Shown in pieces: positions 1-10,099 of a stretch of 64,000 nucleotides of DNA. A model generated the notes under the pieces. The model was not told the DNA's origin and did no database searches. It saw only the letters and a program-made list of their open reading frames with translations. Made by a program: the position numbers and the translations under genes. The stretch is from Phlebotomus papatasi (Eukaryota > Arthropoda > Insecta > Diptera > Psychodidae): assembly GCF_024763615.1 (NCBI RefSeq), contig NC_077224.1:57980712-58044711 (forward strand), given 5' to 3'. Within the stretch, counting starts at the first letter, position 1; the number at the start of each line of letters is the position of its first letter.

Positions 1-195
1 TTAATTGGTTGATTTTTTGAAAAAAAAAACATAAGAATGGAAAATTAATGGTCTTATTTCAAGTATGGTATTTTTGATCTTCTTTAGTAGCTTTTCATTG
101 TATCTATTGGAACTGAGTTTGACATTTTGAAAAGATATTTAAATTGCCTATAACCTACCAGGATATTTCATTATCAAGAACTTTCCATTACAATA
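1..195. other. AT-rich flank, nothing recognised
   Basis: Short AT-rich stretch before the first mobile element, ending in the TA dinucleotide (194-195) that borders it. No gene, RNA or repeat signature seen. Confidence 0.5.
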
Positions 196-1103
196 GGGGA
201 GACTGGGGCAAAAAGTCTCAAAATGGATATTTTATTTTTTTACAAGCTACTCAACTGCTTCAAAAATTTATAGTTAACGCAGTTTTATAGGAAATTTACC
301 GCTCTACAACTTTGTGAAAATAATTTTCCTCTATTTTGTAAGGGAATACGTTTATCGAGACAATTTCTAAAAGGTAATTTTGTGACTAATCTCAAAAATG
401 CTAGGGCAAATAGTACCAGACATTGGGTATAATCATATTTTGATTCGCTTCATTACAGGCTTCCGTAAATTTCAAAAAAAATACCTATAGGACATATTTT
501 CATAGAAAATTTATTCATCTACCTTTTTAAAACACAGTTTCCTCTGCGAGAAAAGTGAGAAAACGAGAAAAGTGAGAAAACGAGAAAAGCGCTTTTCAAG
601 CTATTTTAGAAAAAAAAAACACACAAAAGACTGCAAATCATTTGACAAATTCAAGTAAAAAGCGGCGAGACATGATAATGACGTTTCTTTTCGCCGTGAG
701 AGATCAGAAATTGCTTCGCTTTTTTGTTACTTTTTACCCCAAGTGGCCATTTTTAATAAAAGGATTTCTGGAGAAAAGAATTTTTGTGAAATTCTAAAAT
801 AGATAGCGGATTCGTATTCAAAGAATCCAAATTATTTAGAAAATATTCACCAGCGCATCAATTTTGGAAAATAAGTAGGTATTAATTGTTATCTTCTGCA
901 AGGAAAATATTTCAAAAATGGGGCTAAAAATTTCGATATTTTTTATTTTATATATTCCTTGTTCGTATTCTAAGAAACTTACGACATCGAAGAAGGTCTA
1001 TGGAGGCTATCTATAGAAAAAAAATTGAGCCGCTATCTTTTTTACCTTGGAAGATATTGAATTTTGAATTTTTCGATTTGTGACTTTTTGCCCCAGTCTC
1101 CCC
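196..1103. mobile_element. 908-bp TIR element, family F1 copy A
   Basis: The ends are inverted repeats of GGGGAGACTGGGGCAAAAAG, and TA lies directly outside each end (194-195, 1104-1105), so a TA target duplication is likely. A second, reverse-oriented copy lies at 15123-16021, and long stretches of the two align by eye, including the part about the chest of the element near 'accgctctacaac'. No transposase frame is visible, so this is a non-autonomous DNA transposon or large MITE. The superfamily is not assigned from sequence; TA targets fit Tc1/mariner-type enzymes. Confidence 0.85.
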
Positions 1104-1105
1104 TA

Positions 1106-1869
1106 TATTTTTTTTAAATAGGTTTTTTTTACAATACCTAATTTTAAGTAAAAAGACGTAATTAGTTCTCTCAAATGCTTATAACTACTTCTTCAAAATA
1201 GTTTTAATATCACAAATATAACAAGAATAGATAGATTTAAGCCTTTTCCATCAATTTTTGAATACCATTTTCTTTATTTTACTGCTAGAACATAATGAGA
1301 GAGCATTATATAATTCATACTTTTTTCATTCTATTTTGAAAACTTTTAAAAGACTTATACTGCAAGATTATAGATATGTACATTACAAATTATAAATTTA
1401 TCTTTCAAAATTTCGTATTGAACAGATTTTAATCACTTTAGTCTTAATTGAAAATTCTTCTTTTGTGTTAAATCAAGAATTTATGTATAACACATCTTGA
1501 CTTCTGATAAATTTTTTAAGATGAATGTTCTGCATTTTGTTAAAAGTAATTACGAATTTAATTGAATCATAAACGCCTTTGTACTCAGAATTCCCTGTTG
1601 GTACATGTAAAGTTGGTGTGCCTAAAGTTTTTTTTATTTGAATATTCTCTAAAAGGTTATTTTGCGTTGGTAGAGAACTCTTATTCATATTTTTTTGAAA
1701 ATATATTATTTTTATATATCAACATGAATGATTTTAAATAAAACACAAACTCATAAAATATATTTGAAAAGAAGCAGTTGAAGACTGGGAAATATATTAC
1801 CGAGCATAGTTTTGAAGGTATTAAAACATCCCATTATCAAGTACTGACAGAACTATATATTTTTTGTTA
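1106..1869. other. AT-rich intergenic DNA
   Basis: Low-complexity AT-rich sequence. A 71-codon frame on the minus strand (1473-1688) has no recognisable domain and no promoter or splice context, so I do not call it a gene. Confidence 0.5.
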
Positions 1870-2075
1870 TCATCATCACCATTTACAACCGTTTATCCCT
1901 AATGGGGTCGCGGGCCCATGACAACAAGGTTAACAGCCCACGCCTGTCGATCCTATACCACTTCAGGAAGATGTTCGGATTCGATTCCAAGGCGCTCCGA
2001 GGCAAGATCCTAGTTTTGATTCACTCACCTTGTCCTAGGTCTGCCCCAAGGTCGAGCTCTTCACATATTTTTTTT
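1870..2075. repeat. Unclassified interspersed repeat fragment
   Basis: Markedly more GC-rich than its surroundings. It begins with a CATCATCACCATTTACAACC-like lead and continues with an 'accctaatggggtcg'-like block. A diverged version of the same lead (catcatttt...cctaaccctattgggatcg) occurs at about 7720-7757, so it looks like a dispersed repeat, possibly a retroelement remnant. A frame crosses it but carries no known domain. Confidence 0.4.
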
Positions 2076-2105
2076 ATTAATTGTGTATTTGGATTTGGCA
2101 TGAAC

Positions 2106-2369
2106 TTACCCAAGAAGCAAAATAGCTGCCTTATAGAACCAAGTATTAGACAAGTCTTTTAGTGCACTTTTAAAAGACTTAAAGTGAAAATTTTCTGTTG
2201 AAATTCCTATAGCAGCTCTTAAGATCCTTAAGGGTGCGCCACTTTACTTATATTAATCTCAGTAATGGAAGCAGAGCGTTATAAGTAAATAAATAGATTT
2301 TTGGTTCTATAGTGCCTTACTTAAGGAATTCTACAAGACTATTTTAAGAAAAAATTGCTGCTTGGGTAA
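2106..2369. mobile_element. 264-bp MITE, family F5 copy A
   Basis: The ends are TTACCCAAGAAGCAA and the near-complement TTGCTGCTTGGGTAA. A full reverse-oriented copy with the same internal sequence (for example the 'gtgcacttttaaaagactt' stretch) lies at 62634-62897. No coding capacity is seen. Confidence 0.8.
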
Positions 2370-3763
2370 GGATTTATCTAATAAATTACTGAAGCTGTGA
2401 TTTCTTCGATGGTAAATCTCAGCTCAAACCCAGTTCAATGGGAAATGCACATAGCAGATACATATATCCAGTTTGGTAGGAAAGGTGTCCTTCCCCATAA
2501 ACAGTTGCCTTACCATTTTGGCGACCCCCTCACACCCTATTTATGGAAATTGAAAAAAAAGTGCGCTTCTTGTATAAATAGACGTTAAACCAGAAAACGA
2601 GTTCCTCATCATCCCATGTACTATTTGTACAATCGCGCTCTTGCATCAACCAATACTTGAACAGAAATCACATCTGTCGCGTGCCGATGCAGCATTTCAG
2701 GGCTCTATGGACTGGCGGAAGGGAGGAAGAGATCTCTGGTTCCAACCAATATCGTCTGGCTTCTTGGTTGTGTTAAAACTAGCACATTTTCTACAAGATG
2801 GAAGATAGTGAAGATGGGTCTGTTACATCAAACCCCAATATGATGGTTAGATCAAGATTTAAGAAGATGCACCTTTGGGATTGTGCAAGAGATCCCTTCC
2901 TATTTCCCGATTGTCACCCTGAATGCTTATGTAGAGTGAACTACATAGCAAAACCATAAGGATCACAGTGGTAAGAGAGAGAGAGAGATAAAAGAAAAAG
3001 GGACTCATGTGATGATTTTTTGCTTGGGAAAACCCCGACAATTCTGGTGCAAGAGCGCATCTGTCTCGATCCTGATTTTTGTGGAAATCACTGCGCACCC
3101 TTAAAGTTTTGTCCAAATTAGAAGTAACGGTCATTTTTTGTCCCCTATTCAACACGGGTAGCCTTTGTTGAGGCACAGCTCGAGGCAGTGACGTATTGTG
3201 AAGATCATCCACATCTGGTCAGAGTCCATTTCATCATTCCATACCGATCCAAGTAATCGCTCAATTTGGCGATGAATAATTGCGAGATTTCAGTAAATTT
3301 CATCGAGGCTACGGAAAGGTGATCGCAAGTGATCATGGATGATTTATCGCATCGATGCGACGGGTTGAAGAGGCAAAAGATTGCTCTGTAGAAAATGGAT
3401 GATTGAAGTTCTCACCACTCGAGCGCAACCCTCGATCGCGCGATCGTGCTCGCGGGAGAAGCTGAGATTTATCATGTGTGTGTTCACCCGGTGTGTCTCA
3501 GCGATTGGTGATCGAGCTGCGATCAACGGTTCTTCGGTACCCTCAACTTCTTCATCGCCTTCCCCATATTGCACTGTGAACATTCTAACACACACCTGTC
3601 TGTCCCACCAGGCCTACCGGTCGGAGTTCCGCCTTTTCAGGTTCTTCGTGAAGGGGGAACATGTTTGCGCTCATCCTATTGGCCAGACGGCACGTGCGCC
3701 AGTGCCAGGTGCCGTATGGAGGGGATTGTGGTATAAAACGAGGTTACCAACACCAAATCCGGC
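2370..3763 (+). promoter_or_regulatory. Upstream region of escargot
   Basis: This 1.4-kb stretch is not visibly repetitive and is less AT-rich than the flanks. It contains a GA dinucleotide tract at 2974-2989, a potential site for GAGA factor. It also has two perfect 14-bp palindromes, TCGCATCGATGCGA at 3347-3360 and CGATCGCGCGATCG at 3433-3446, and several GATC tetranucleotides between 3180 and 3530. Open frames crossing 3340-3790 on both strands are most likely chance, because the region ends in a core promoter. A regulatory role is inferred from position and motifs. Confidence 0.55.
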
Positions 3764-3795
3764 ATTCAAGGCTCGACGCCTCATGTGAAAAGTTG
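3732..3795 (+). promoter_or_regulatory. TATA / Inr / DPE core promoter of escargot
   Basis: TATAAAA starts at 3732. An initiator-like GCATTC (fly consensus TCAKTY) puts +1 at A3764, which places the TATA box at -32. AGTTG at 3791-3795 matches the DPE consensus RGWYV at exactly +28 to +32. All three elements sit at their established fly spacing and lie 336 bases ahead of the start codon. The start site is predicted, not measured. Confidence 0.65.
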
Positions 3796-4099
3796 CTGCC
3801 TCAGCACGTTCGGAGCTCTTCTTTTTTTTTCTCTCTGTGTTTTTAGTTTCTGTTTCTTATGAGTTTGGTGTTACGATTTATCCCAAATCATCGCAGAGTA
3901 CAAAACATTTTTTTTTGCTAACCACAAGTGTTGAGTCAATTCATGTGCTGTGTGAACAATCTGCAAAGTGTTAATTAACTGAAGAAGCAATTTAAGACAT
4001 TTTTCTCGTGATTTCCCAATTATCGACAATTTGGACAGTTTTGGTTTTCTTTTTTCTTGCTGTGGAGAAAGGATTTAGTGTTGTGACTCTTGAGGAAAT
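3764..4099 (+). other. Predicted 5' UTR of escargot
   Basis: This leader runs from the predicted start site to the base before the ATG. It includes a pyrimidine-rich run near 3820-3840. An in-frame TGA at 4091-4093, three codons ahead of the ATG, fixes the open frame start at 4100. The base at -3 is A, which suits initiation. Confidence 0.55.
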
Positions 4100-5639
4100 A
4101 TGCCAACATCCATCATGCAGAAAAACTACAGTCACTGTCCCCTCAAGAAACGGCCAGTTCATATTGTTCGTGAAGAAGCCATAAAACAAGAAGGTAATTA
4201 TCGAATTTTTATCGGTTTTTGATTGATTTTCGGAGACTCTTTATGAGGTCCTCAGGGAAATTAGTGCTGCATTGGGTATTGAGCATATCCTTTGTTTCGT
4301 TGTTACAGAAGTCGATTCTGATGAACCTGAAAATTTAAGTACAAAACCTGAGGATTTGTCCAAAAGTGGAAAGTATCCGAAGAAACCAGTTACTCCTGTT
4401 TCAAGGAGTCCCTCACCACAGAGACATAATGTGGCCATTCCGACGCCACAGTACCCAAGTGTACCTTTGAATTACCATGCTCCAATCAAGTCTGATCCAG
4501 TGTCTCTGAGATCCAGTGATGCTCTCAACTATGCAAGTCCCACCAACTGGCACAAACCCGTCTCATCGCCAGCCACATCTCCCTATCCAGCATATCTTCC
4601 CCTGCCTGGCTACGTTTTACCTTTCCCGGGAGATCACTATGGCAGTATCTACCCTCATCATCCACCATCCCCTGCCAGATCGGATCAACTATCCCCTTAC
4701 GCTCAGAGGGACTCATCCGTTTCTCCACCAGCTCATGGATTTCTAGGAGCTTCTGCTCCTCGAATCCATCGAGATGCATCTCTATCCCCGCCGATCCTGA
4801 TGCAGCCTTACGCTACCGACCTTCGTAGGATTCACAATAATAACAACGTTATTAAAACGGAACACTATGGTCACCATCGCTTCATGCCCTACCACCTAGG
4901 ACATCATCAATCCTTAATTATGCCTGTTGATCACTCATCCCTGTCACCTACATCGAGTCATGCATCCTACAATTCCCTTATGTCATCAAGGAGATCCACC
5001 TCGCCATCATCGAGTTCCTCAACACCAGAGGACCTCTCATCGAGCCATCCCCTGCGACCACTGGCTGAGAAGTCCTCCTCAAGTGCCAATATCCAGAAAG
5101 TGAAGAAAGACAGTGAGAAAACAAGTGCAAACGGTGCTCCGCGATATCAGTGTCCGGACTGTGGCAAGTCCTACTCTACCTTCTCTGGCCTGTCCAAACA
5201 TCAACAGTTCCACTGCCCTGCCGCCGAGGGCAATCAGGCCAAGAAGTCCTTCAGCTGCAAGAACTGTGACAAAGTGTATGTGAGTCTGGGAGCGCTAAAG
5301 ATGCACATTCGTACCCACACACTTCCGTGTAAGTGCCATATCTGCGGGAAGGCTTTTTCACGCCCATGGCTCCTGCAGGGACACATTAGGACACACACAG
5401 GAGAAAAGCCTTTCAATTGCCAGCACTGTCAGCGCGCCTTTGCCGATCGATCAAATCTGCGGGCTCATCTTCAAACCCATTCCGACATCAAGAAGTACTC
5501 CTGCTCGTCCTGTAGCAAGACCTTCAGTCGAATGTCCTTGTTGACCAAACACACGGATGGAGGGTGCCCGGGACTTCAAATGACAAATCCCGGATTCACC
5601 AGTGCACTGCCCTCCAGCAAGGACATCAGTGTGTACTGA
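4100..5639 (+). CDS. esg: Escargot, Snail-family C2H2 zinc-finger repressor
   Basis: Coding exons are 4100-4193 and 4309-5639, giving 474 residues. In flies, Esg is a nuclear repressor that binds CAGGTG-type E-boxes, recruits CtBP, and maintains diploid imaginal cells, stem cells and neural or tracheal fates. Residues 8-20 hold the insect Snail N-terminal box (KNYSHCPLKKRPV). CtBP-type motifs are PENLS (38-42), PEDLS (45-49) and PEDLS (271-275). Residues 50-310 are rich in Ser, Pro, His and Tyr. Five fingers follow at about 311-333, 346-368, 372-394, 400-422 and 428-451; a TGEKP linker joins fingers 3 and 4, and the last finger is CCHC, as usual in the family. The protein ends 23 residues later. 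The start is the first ATG after an in-frame stop; M6 is a possible alternative. The finger 1-2 linker CPAAEGNQ favours esg over snail or worniu, judged from memory of the family and not from an alignment. Confidence 0.93.
4194..4308 (+). other. escargot intron, 115 bp, phase 1
   Basis: The donor is AAG|GTAATT (GT at 4194) and the acceptor is a T-rich tract followed by TTACAG (AG at 4307-4308). The split codon is G|AA, and the second exon then runs in frame as E-V-D-S-D. Without splicing, translation from 4100 would hit a TGA within about ten codons, so removal is needed for the full protein. Confidence 0.88.
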
Positions 5640-6550
5640 AGGTAAAGCTTCAAGACTCCCTGAATATCAAGACTGATCTCTCACTGACGCAGCCACCGAG
5701 AACCCTCTTCTGGGCGATCCCATCCATTTAGACCACAAGTAAGCGAAAGCACTGATTAAACTCCCTACAGTCGAAATGCGCGAGAACAAAAACCCACTTA
5801 GAATTATTTTATATGTTTTTATTTTTATTTTCTATCCCACTTTTGATTTTTTTTGTCTTATAAAAAATAAGTTCGTGAGTTTTTAAAAGACGTTCGTGTC
5901 ATACCGCTTAAAATTAATTTATTGTCATTCCTTCTCTTTAGCTGTTAAGATTTCTATCATTCTTTTTTTTTGTATTTTGATATAAGGCGACAAGAAAGTT
6001 TACCAAAAATTAGTCTCTAGGTGTGCTCCCGCGACACGATCGTACGCGCGATCGCGAGAGGAAACTAGTCAATTTATATGAGCACGGTACTTGATTTTTT
6101 ATCTATCGATCTCGAGACACAACATCCCAAAATTTGACAATTTTTTTTTAAATTTTGTATTTGCGAACATTCTTTTACCAAAAACAAAAACTTCACAAAA
6201 TTTTGGCCGATCGTTGATCGAGTTGTTCGCCCCATCAAAAGTTGTGCCTTACAAAGAAAAAACTGCAAGTAAAGAAATTCAAAAGACAAACTTTTCACAA
6301 TAGCAAGATAATGAGGTACGAGCAAGGTTAAGAATAAGAATGTAAAAAGAGAGTAGAGTGTAAGAGATCATGTAAAAAAAAGAACAGTGTAAATAGAGAA
6401 CCGTAGAATATACGATCAGATTATTTAATATATATTTTCTCTGTAAACATCAACTGTACAACTTATAAGAAAAAAAGCCCCGTATAATTACATTGTGTAA
6501 GGAGAATGTTTATTTTTGCAAAAAATAAACGAAAATTACAATAATATTGA
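5640..6550 (+). other. escargot 3' UTR
   Basis: This is AU-rich with many T and A runs. A Pumilio-type element TGTAAATA lies at 6388-6395. A GC island at 6031-6056 contains the palindrome CGCGATCGCG (6047-6056). A 70-codon frame at 6091-6303 has no recognisable features. The end is placed just after the AATAAA at 6524-6529. Post-transcriptional control through Pumilio is only suggested by the motif. Confidence 0.6.
6524..6529 (+). terminator. Polyadenylation signal AATAAA
   Basis: This is the first canonical AATAAA after the stop codon. A T/G-containing stretch (tatgtgtttc) follows about 30 bases later, as expected for a downstream element. Cleavage is expected near 6540-6555. Confidence 0.65.
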
Positions 6551-7560
6551 GAAGAAAACTATGTGTTTCACTCGATCTTCGGGTCCATCAAGGTGATCGG
6601 CACAGAAAAAAAGAGGCTGGAGGAGACAACAGATGAGGTATACAAAAAAAAAAAAATATCCGAAAAAAGAAGAAATTTTCAGGCTGAAAAGACATCATTC
6701 AACAATGAGAAATGAGGAAGAAGAACTTGGTAAGAGAAATATGGGCTGGTGCGGTGCGTTGGTTTGAAAGCCATTTAGCAAGATATTACATTGACGATCT
6801 TGGCTTGTACCTGCGCTCATCTCATTTAGCATGATCACATTTCTCTTCCCTCAAAAAGCCAACAATCAGCCGTGTGTTGGCGGACACCACACTCAGGGTA
6901 ATCTTCAATTACGCGCCTATATCTACCAATTTGCGAATGATGCAGGTCGACAAAGTCTCACAGTACCCAAACATTACTACTTCATCTCATAGGTGAGACA
7001 ATAGTTGAAGGGGAGTTAGCCAAATGGGCATAATACTCCTATCCTGCCCCATGTCGACGTTCAGGTAGCTTTTCTCGATCTCTCTCTCTTGCCGTCTTTT
7101 GATAGAAATGCGTGGTTAACGTTATTTTTAATCTCTTAGCCGTCCAAAACTAAGGTGTGCCCCGTGCTTGTGCATAAAGTATGATTCATAGCGTATAATG
7201 AACAGACTTTATGTTCGCATTCAACGCAACAATTTTTTTCTTCTCTTTCTCTCTCTACTTTATTGTATTAATATTCTACAACATCAGTCCTGAACCACTG
7301 AGAGTATTGCTCCAGAGAATAAAGATCTTGCAAGTGGAAATTCTACCGAAATGCATCAATCTATTTTCAGACGATTGTCCACTAAAGATTGAGAGATATT
7401 TCCTTGGCAATATGGTACAGGGGTTGTCATTGAGGGAAGTGGAACACTCCTTAATCATTTTGTGAAAATATCTTTCATATTGTAATGTTCAACTGCAATA
7501 TTTAAACCGGTGAGTGGATATTTAACTGTGAAACCTATTTGATCGTAAGGACAAAGCGAT
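6551..7560. other. Downstream flank of escargot
   Basis: No gene seen. The part at 6740-7190 has fairly balanced composition and resembles the single-copy islands further downstream. An 84-codon frame at 7211-7465 has no known domain. Confidence 0.4.
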
Positions 7561-8287
7561 GAAGGTAGGAGCCTACACTAATAGAGTTAATGATATTAAT
7601 TGATCCTTAAATACAGGCTTCAGACCTTAGGGCCCAAATACACTATCATATACTGAGGGTTTAGGATCATCGAGTAGATAACCTTTTCACAAATTTCCTT
7701 TTCCCAATCCTCATCAGCATCATTTTCAATCGCCTAACCCTATTGGGATCGAGGGTTTTCCCAATCCTTTACTGGCAAATTTTTCAGTCTAAATATTCTC
7801 GAAGAAAAATAGAATAGAGTGTGTAGGGAATCGAATTTGCAAATAGAATCAGGCTGATCCTGTAGAATATTCAGCCTATAAAATTTGGTAGTAAGGGTTA
7901 GAGGAAATTTATGCAAGGGAGTCTTAAGCTAAGCCCGTTAAGCCCTCAGTGTGTGACAGTTTTGGGATAAATCTTTACTGCCAAATTTTACAGATTAAAT
8001 ATTCTCGAGGATCAGCCTGACTCTTAGGTAAGATTAATATATCTGAATTAATAGATTTGATTGTAAGATCGATTAGACGTAGACGGTTCTAAGTCCAAGG
8101 ATCCAAATGGATTCAGGCTGATCCTCGAAAATATTTAGCCCATAAAATATGAAAGTAAAGATTTATTTTAAACTGTCATACATTGAGGGGTTTAAGATCA
8201 TCAATCAGATATCCTTTGCATACATTTCCTTCACCTAATCCATTATTGTCGAATTTTACAGTCTAAATATTCTCGAGGATCAGCCTG
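7561..8287. mobile_element. Array of related MITEs, family F6
   Basis: Two intact units are flanked by inverted CAGGCTGATCCTC-type ends: 7850-8019 and 8114-8287. A degraded unit precedes them at about 7600-7800 and retains a right-end 'taaatattctcga'. Inside each unit are shared 'ggtagtaaa' and 'tttaagatcatc' blocks. A further copy lies at 27519-27704. No coding capacity is seen. Confidence 0.7.
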
Positions 8288-8429
8288 AGTCCATTTGGGC
8301 CTTGAGCTAAGTTGGTGGTTTAACTTTTCTAATTTTTTATCAGTCGAAATTAAAAAAAAATATAGTTAAGTTTGGATCAATTAATTCAAATGATCTCTTA
8401 GATTTTGAAAAACTAATGTCCTCTACTAC

Positions 8430-8505
8430 AGAAATCTATGTCCATATTGAAGGAAATTGCTTACGCTTCTGTAGGAAAAACTGTTAAATATGGACATAAA
8501 TTTCT
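8430..8505. repeat. 76-nt palindromic hairpin, copy 1
   Basis: Arms at 8430-8452 and about 8484-8505 pair around a loop of about 31 nt. The core is TGTCCATATT and its complement. A related hairpin in opposite orientation lies at 59487-59562, and the loops also match when one copy is reversed. It could be a very small palindromic MITE; a microRNA-like precursor is a weaker alternative. Confidence 0.65.
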
Positions 8506-8968
8506 CTTGCTCTTTAGGATTGTACGACACAAAGGAACTGGGCTAAACCTCGAGTCTGAGAACCCCATTAGAATCTCAGCTAAAAGTCTGAAAGTTTTCA
8601 CACCCTTTGTTTTGTGTGCTAATAAACGAACTGAAATTCAAAGGTACTTTAAAAGTTGTCCCAATGCAAAGGTGCCCCACTTCCCCCAACTTCTTTTCTT
8701 GAACTTTTTAATTTAATTTAATAGTGATATTACATAATTCTTGAAATTGAATTTTCATTTAATTTGTGGAAGTGCCAAAAGAAAGTATGGAGGTGATGTA
8801 CATATTTTTCCACAATGTCTTCCCCTTGCTATTTAACCATTTCAATTAGGAGGTATTACCAAGTATCCCGTGTAATATGGGAGATATTTTTAACAAATTT
8901 ATAACAATTTTGAAAACACCCCTTTTGAAAATGGTCATGAATCTTTCTTAGTAATTGTTTTTTTTATG
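8506..8968. other. AT-rich intergenic DNA
   Basis: Nothing recognised beyond AT-rich sequence and a short frame without domain features. Confidence 0.4.
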
Positions 8969-9488
8969 TTAACCCTTTAAGGACGATTGGAACACCGGTG
9001 CCCCATAAAGAAAATAATTTTACTGACAACATAAAGTTATTTTTGTCTTATGTCTGTACATAATTGTAAAGTAGAAGGTTGAAGGAATCTAGAATATTTC
9101 TTGCAAGTCTCTAGCTATTTGATATGTAGTAAATATTTAAGCTCAAAAATGGCGAATTTTTAAATTCTCAAATTCATAATTGATTTTATTTATTTTTTAT
9201 ACTTTCAATTTTTTTAAGCAAACCCCTTTTGGCAGTAAAAACTACAATACTCATACGTAATATTTTTCATTAAAACGAAAAATATTATTCATTGGTATTG
9301 TCAGAAAAATTACTTAAATTTTTGAGCTATTTTTGTCCTTATCGTTCATAGAAGCACAAAATACACCGTTTCAGACTCTATTGGACTTTTCAAGGATAGA
9401 TGTAAGACTTATCATTGATTATGTTTCCCAGTTTAATTTTAATTGTTGATTTTCAGTCCGTAAAAAGTGTCTCGTCGTTAAAGGGTTA
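8969..9488. mobile_element. piggyBac-like MITE with TTAA target sites
   Basis: The element starts CCCTTTAAGGACGA and ends TCGTCGTTAAAGGG, with TTAA directly outside both ends (8969-8972, 9485-9488). A TTAA duplication with CCC-starting ends is the established mark of the piggyBac superfamily. The interior is AT-rich with no transposase frame. A diverged right end of the same family lies at about 43600-43653. Confidence 0.75.
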
Positions 9489-10099
9489 ATGGTTAAATAG
9501 TAAGAATATTTGTCAATCGAATCGTTAAAGTCTAAGTTATTTGAAAAGGTCTTGAAATTCTTGTTAAATCGAGATCAGTTTGCTGAACGCAATGAATTTT
9601 TCTTAAAATTCAATTCAGAATCAAATTCGCACGCATTCCGAGTTTTAAACCCTTCCACTAGGACCTTAAACTGCTCAATAAATATATAACTTAGCAGTTT
9701 GCTAAGAAATTGAAGATTTGCGGTTAAACTTAGCAAATCTCTTTCAGAGTAAGACCACAGAGTAAAATACCTCCTTCATCGTTTTCTGTCACTTTAAAAT
9801 CGTCTCTTAATCTAAATTGATATTCTGATGATCTATAAAGTGGAATAGAAAATGGTATTAGAAGCACGCATTCACTTTCGAGTTTTATTTGTTCAAATAA
9901 TATTGCAAATTATTATTGCATATTTATATTCATAAAGCCAGTGATAGAGATACAGCCTTGAATAAATTTTTGCAAAATTTACGATATAGCACTTGTTGAG
10001 TTGAAACAAGTTATCTAAAAGCCTCAAAATTTGATTGAGGAAATGAACATTCAACCAAAAGATTATTATAATATTCTCAGCGCAAGGTATATTATTTAG
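9489..10099. other. AT-rich intergenic DNA
   Basis: No gene or clear repeat seen. Confidence 0.4.

Noticed and set aside
3344..3846. Open frames of 61-135 codons around the promoter
   Set aside because: They run across the TATA box and predicted start site on both strands and show no domain; composition effect.
4272..4308. Open frame extending upstream of exon 2 into the intron
   Set aside because: It lacks an ATG, and a good acceptor at 4307-4308 joins in phase with exon 1, which carries the conserved N-terminal box.
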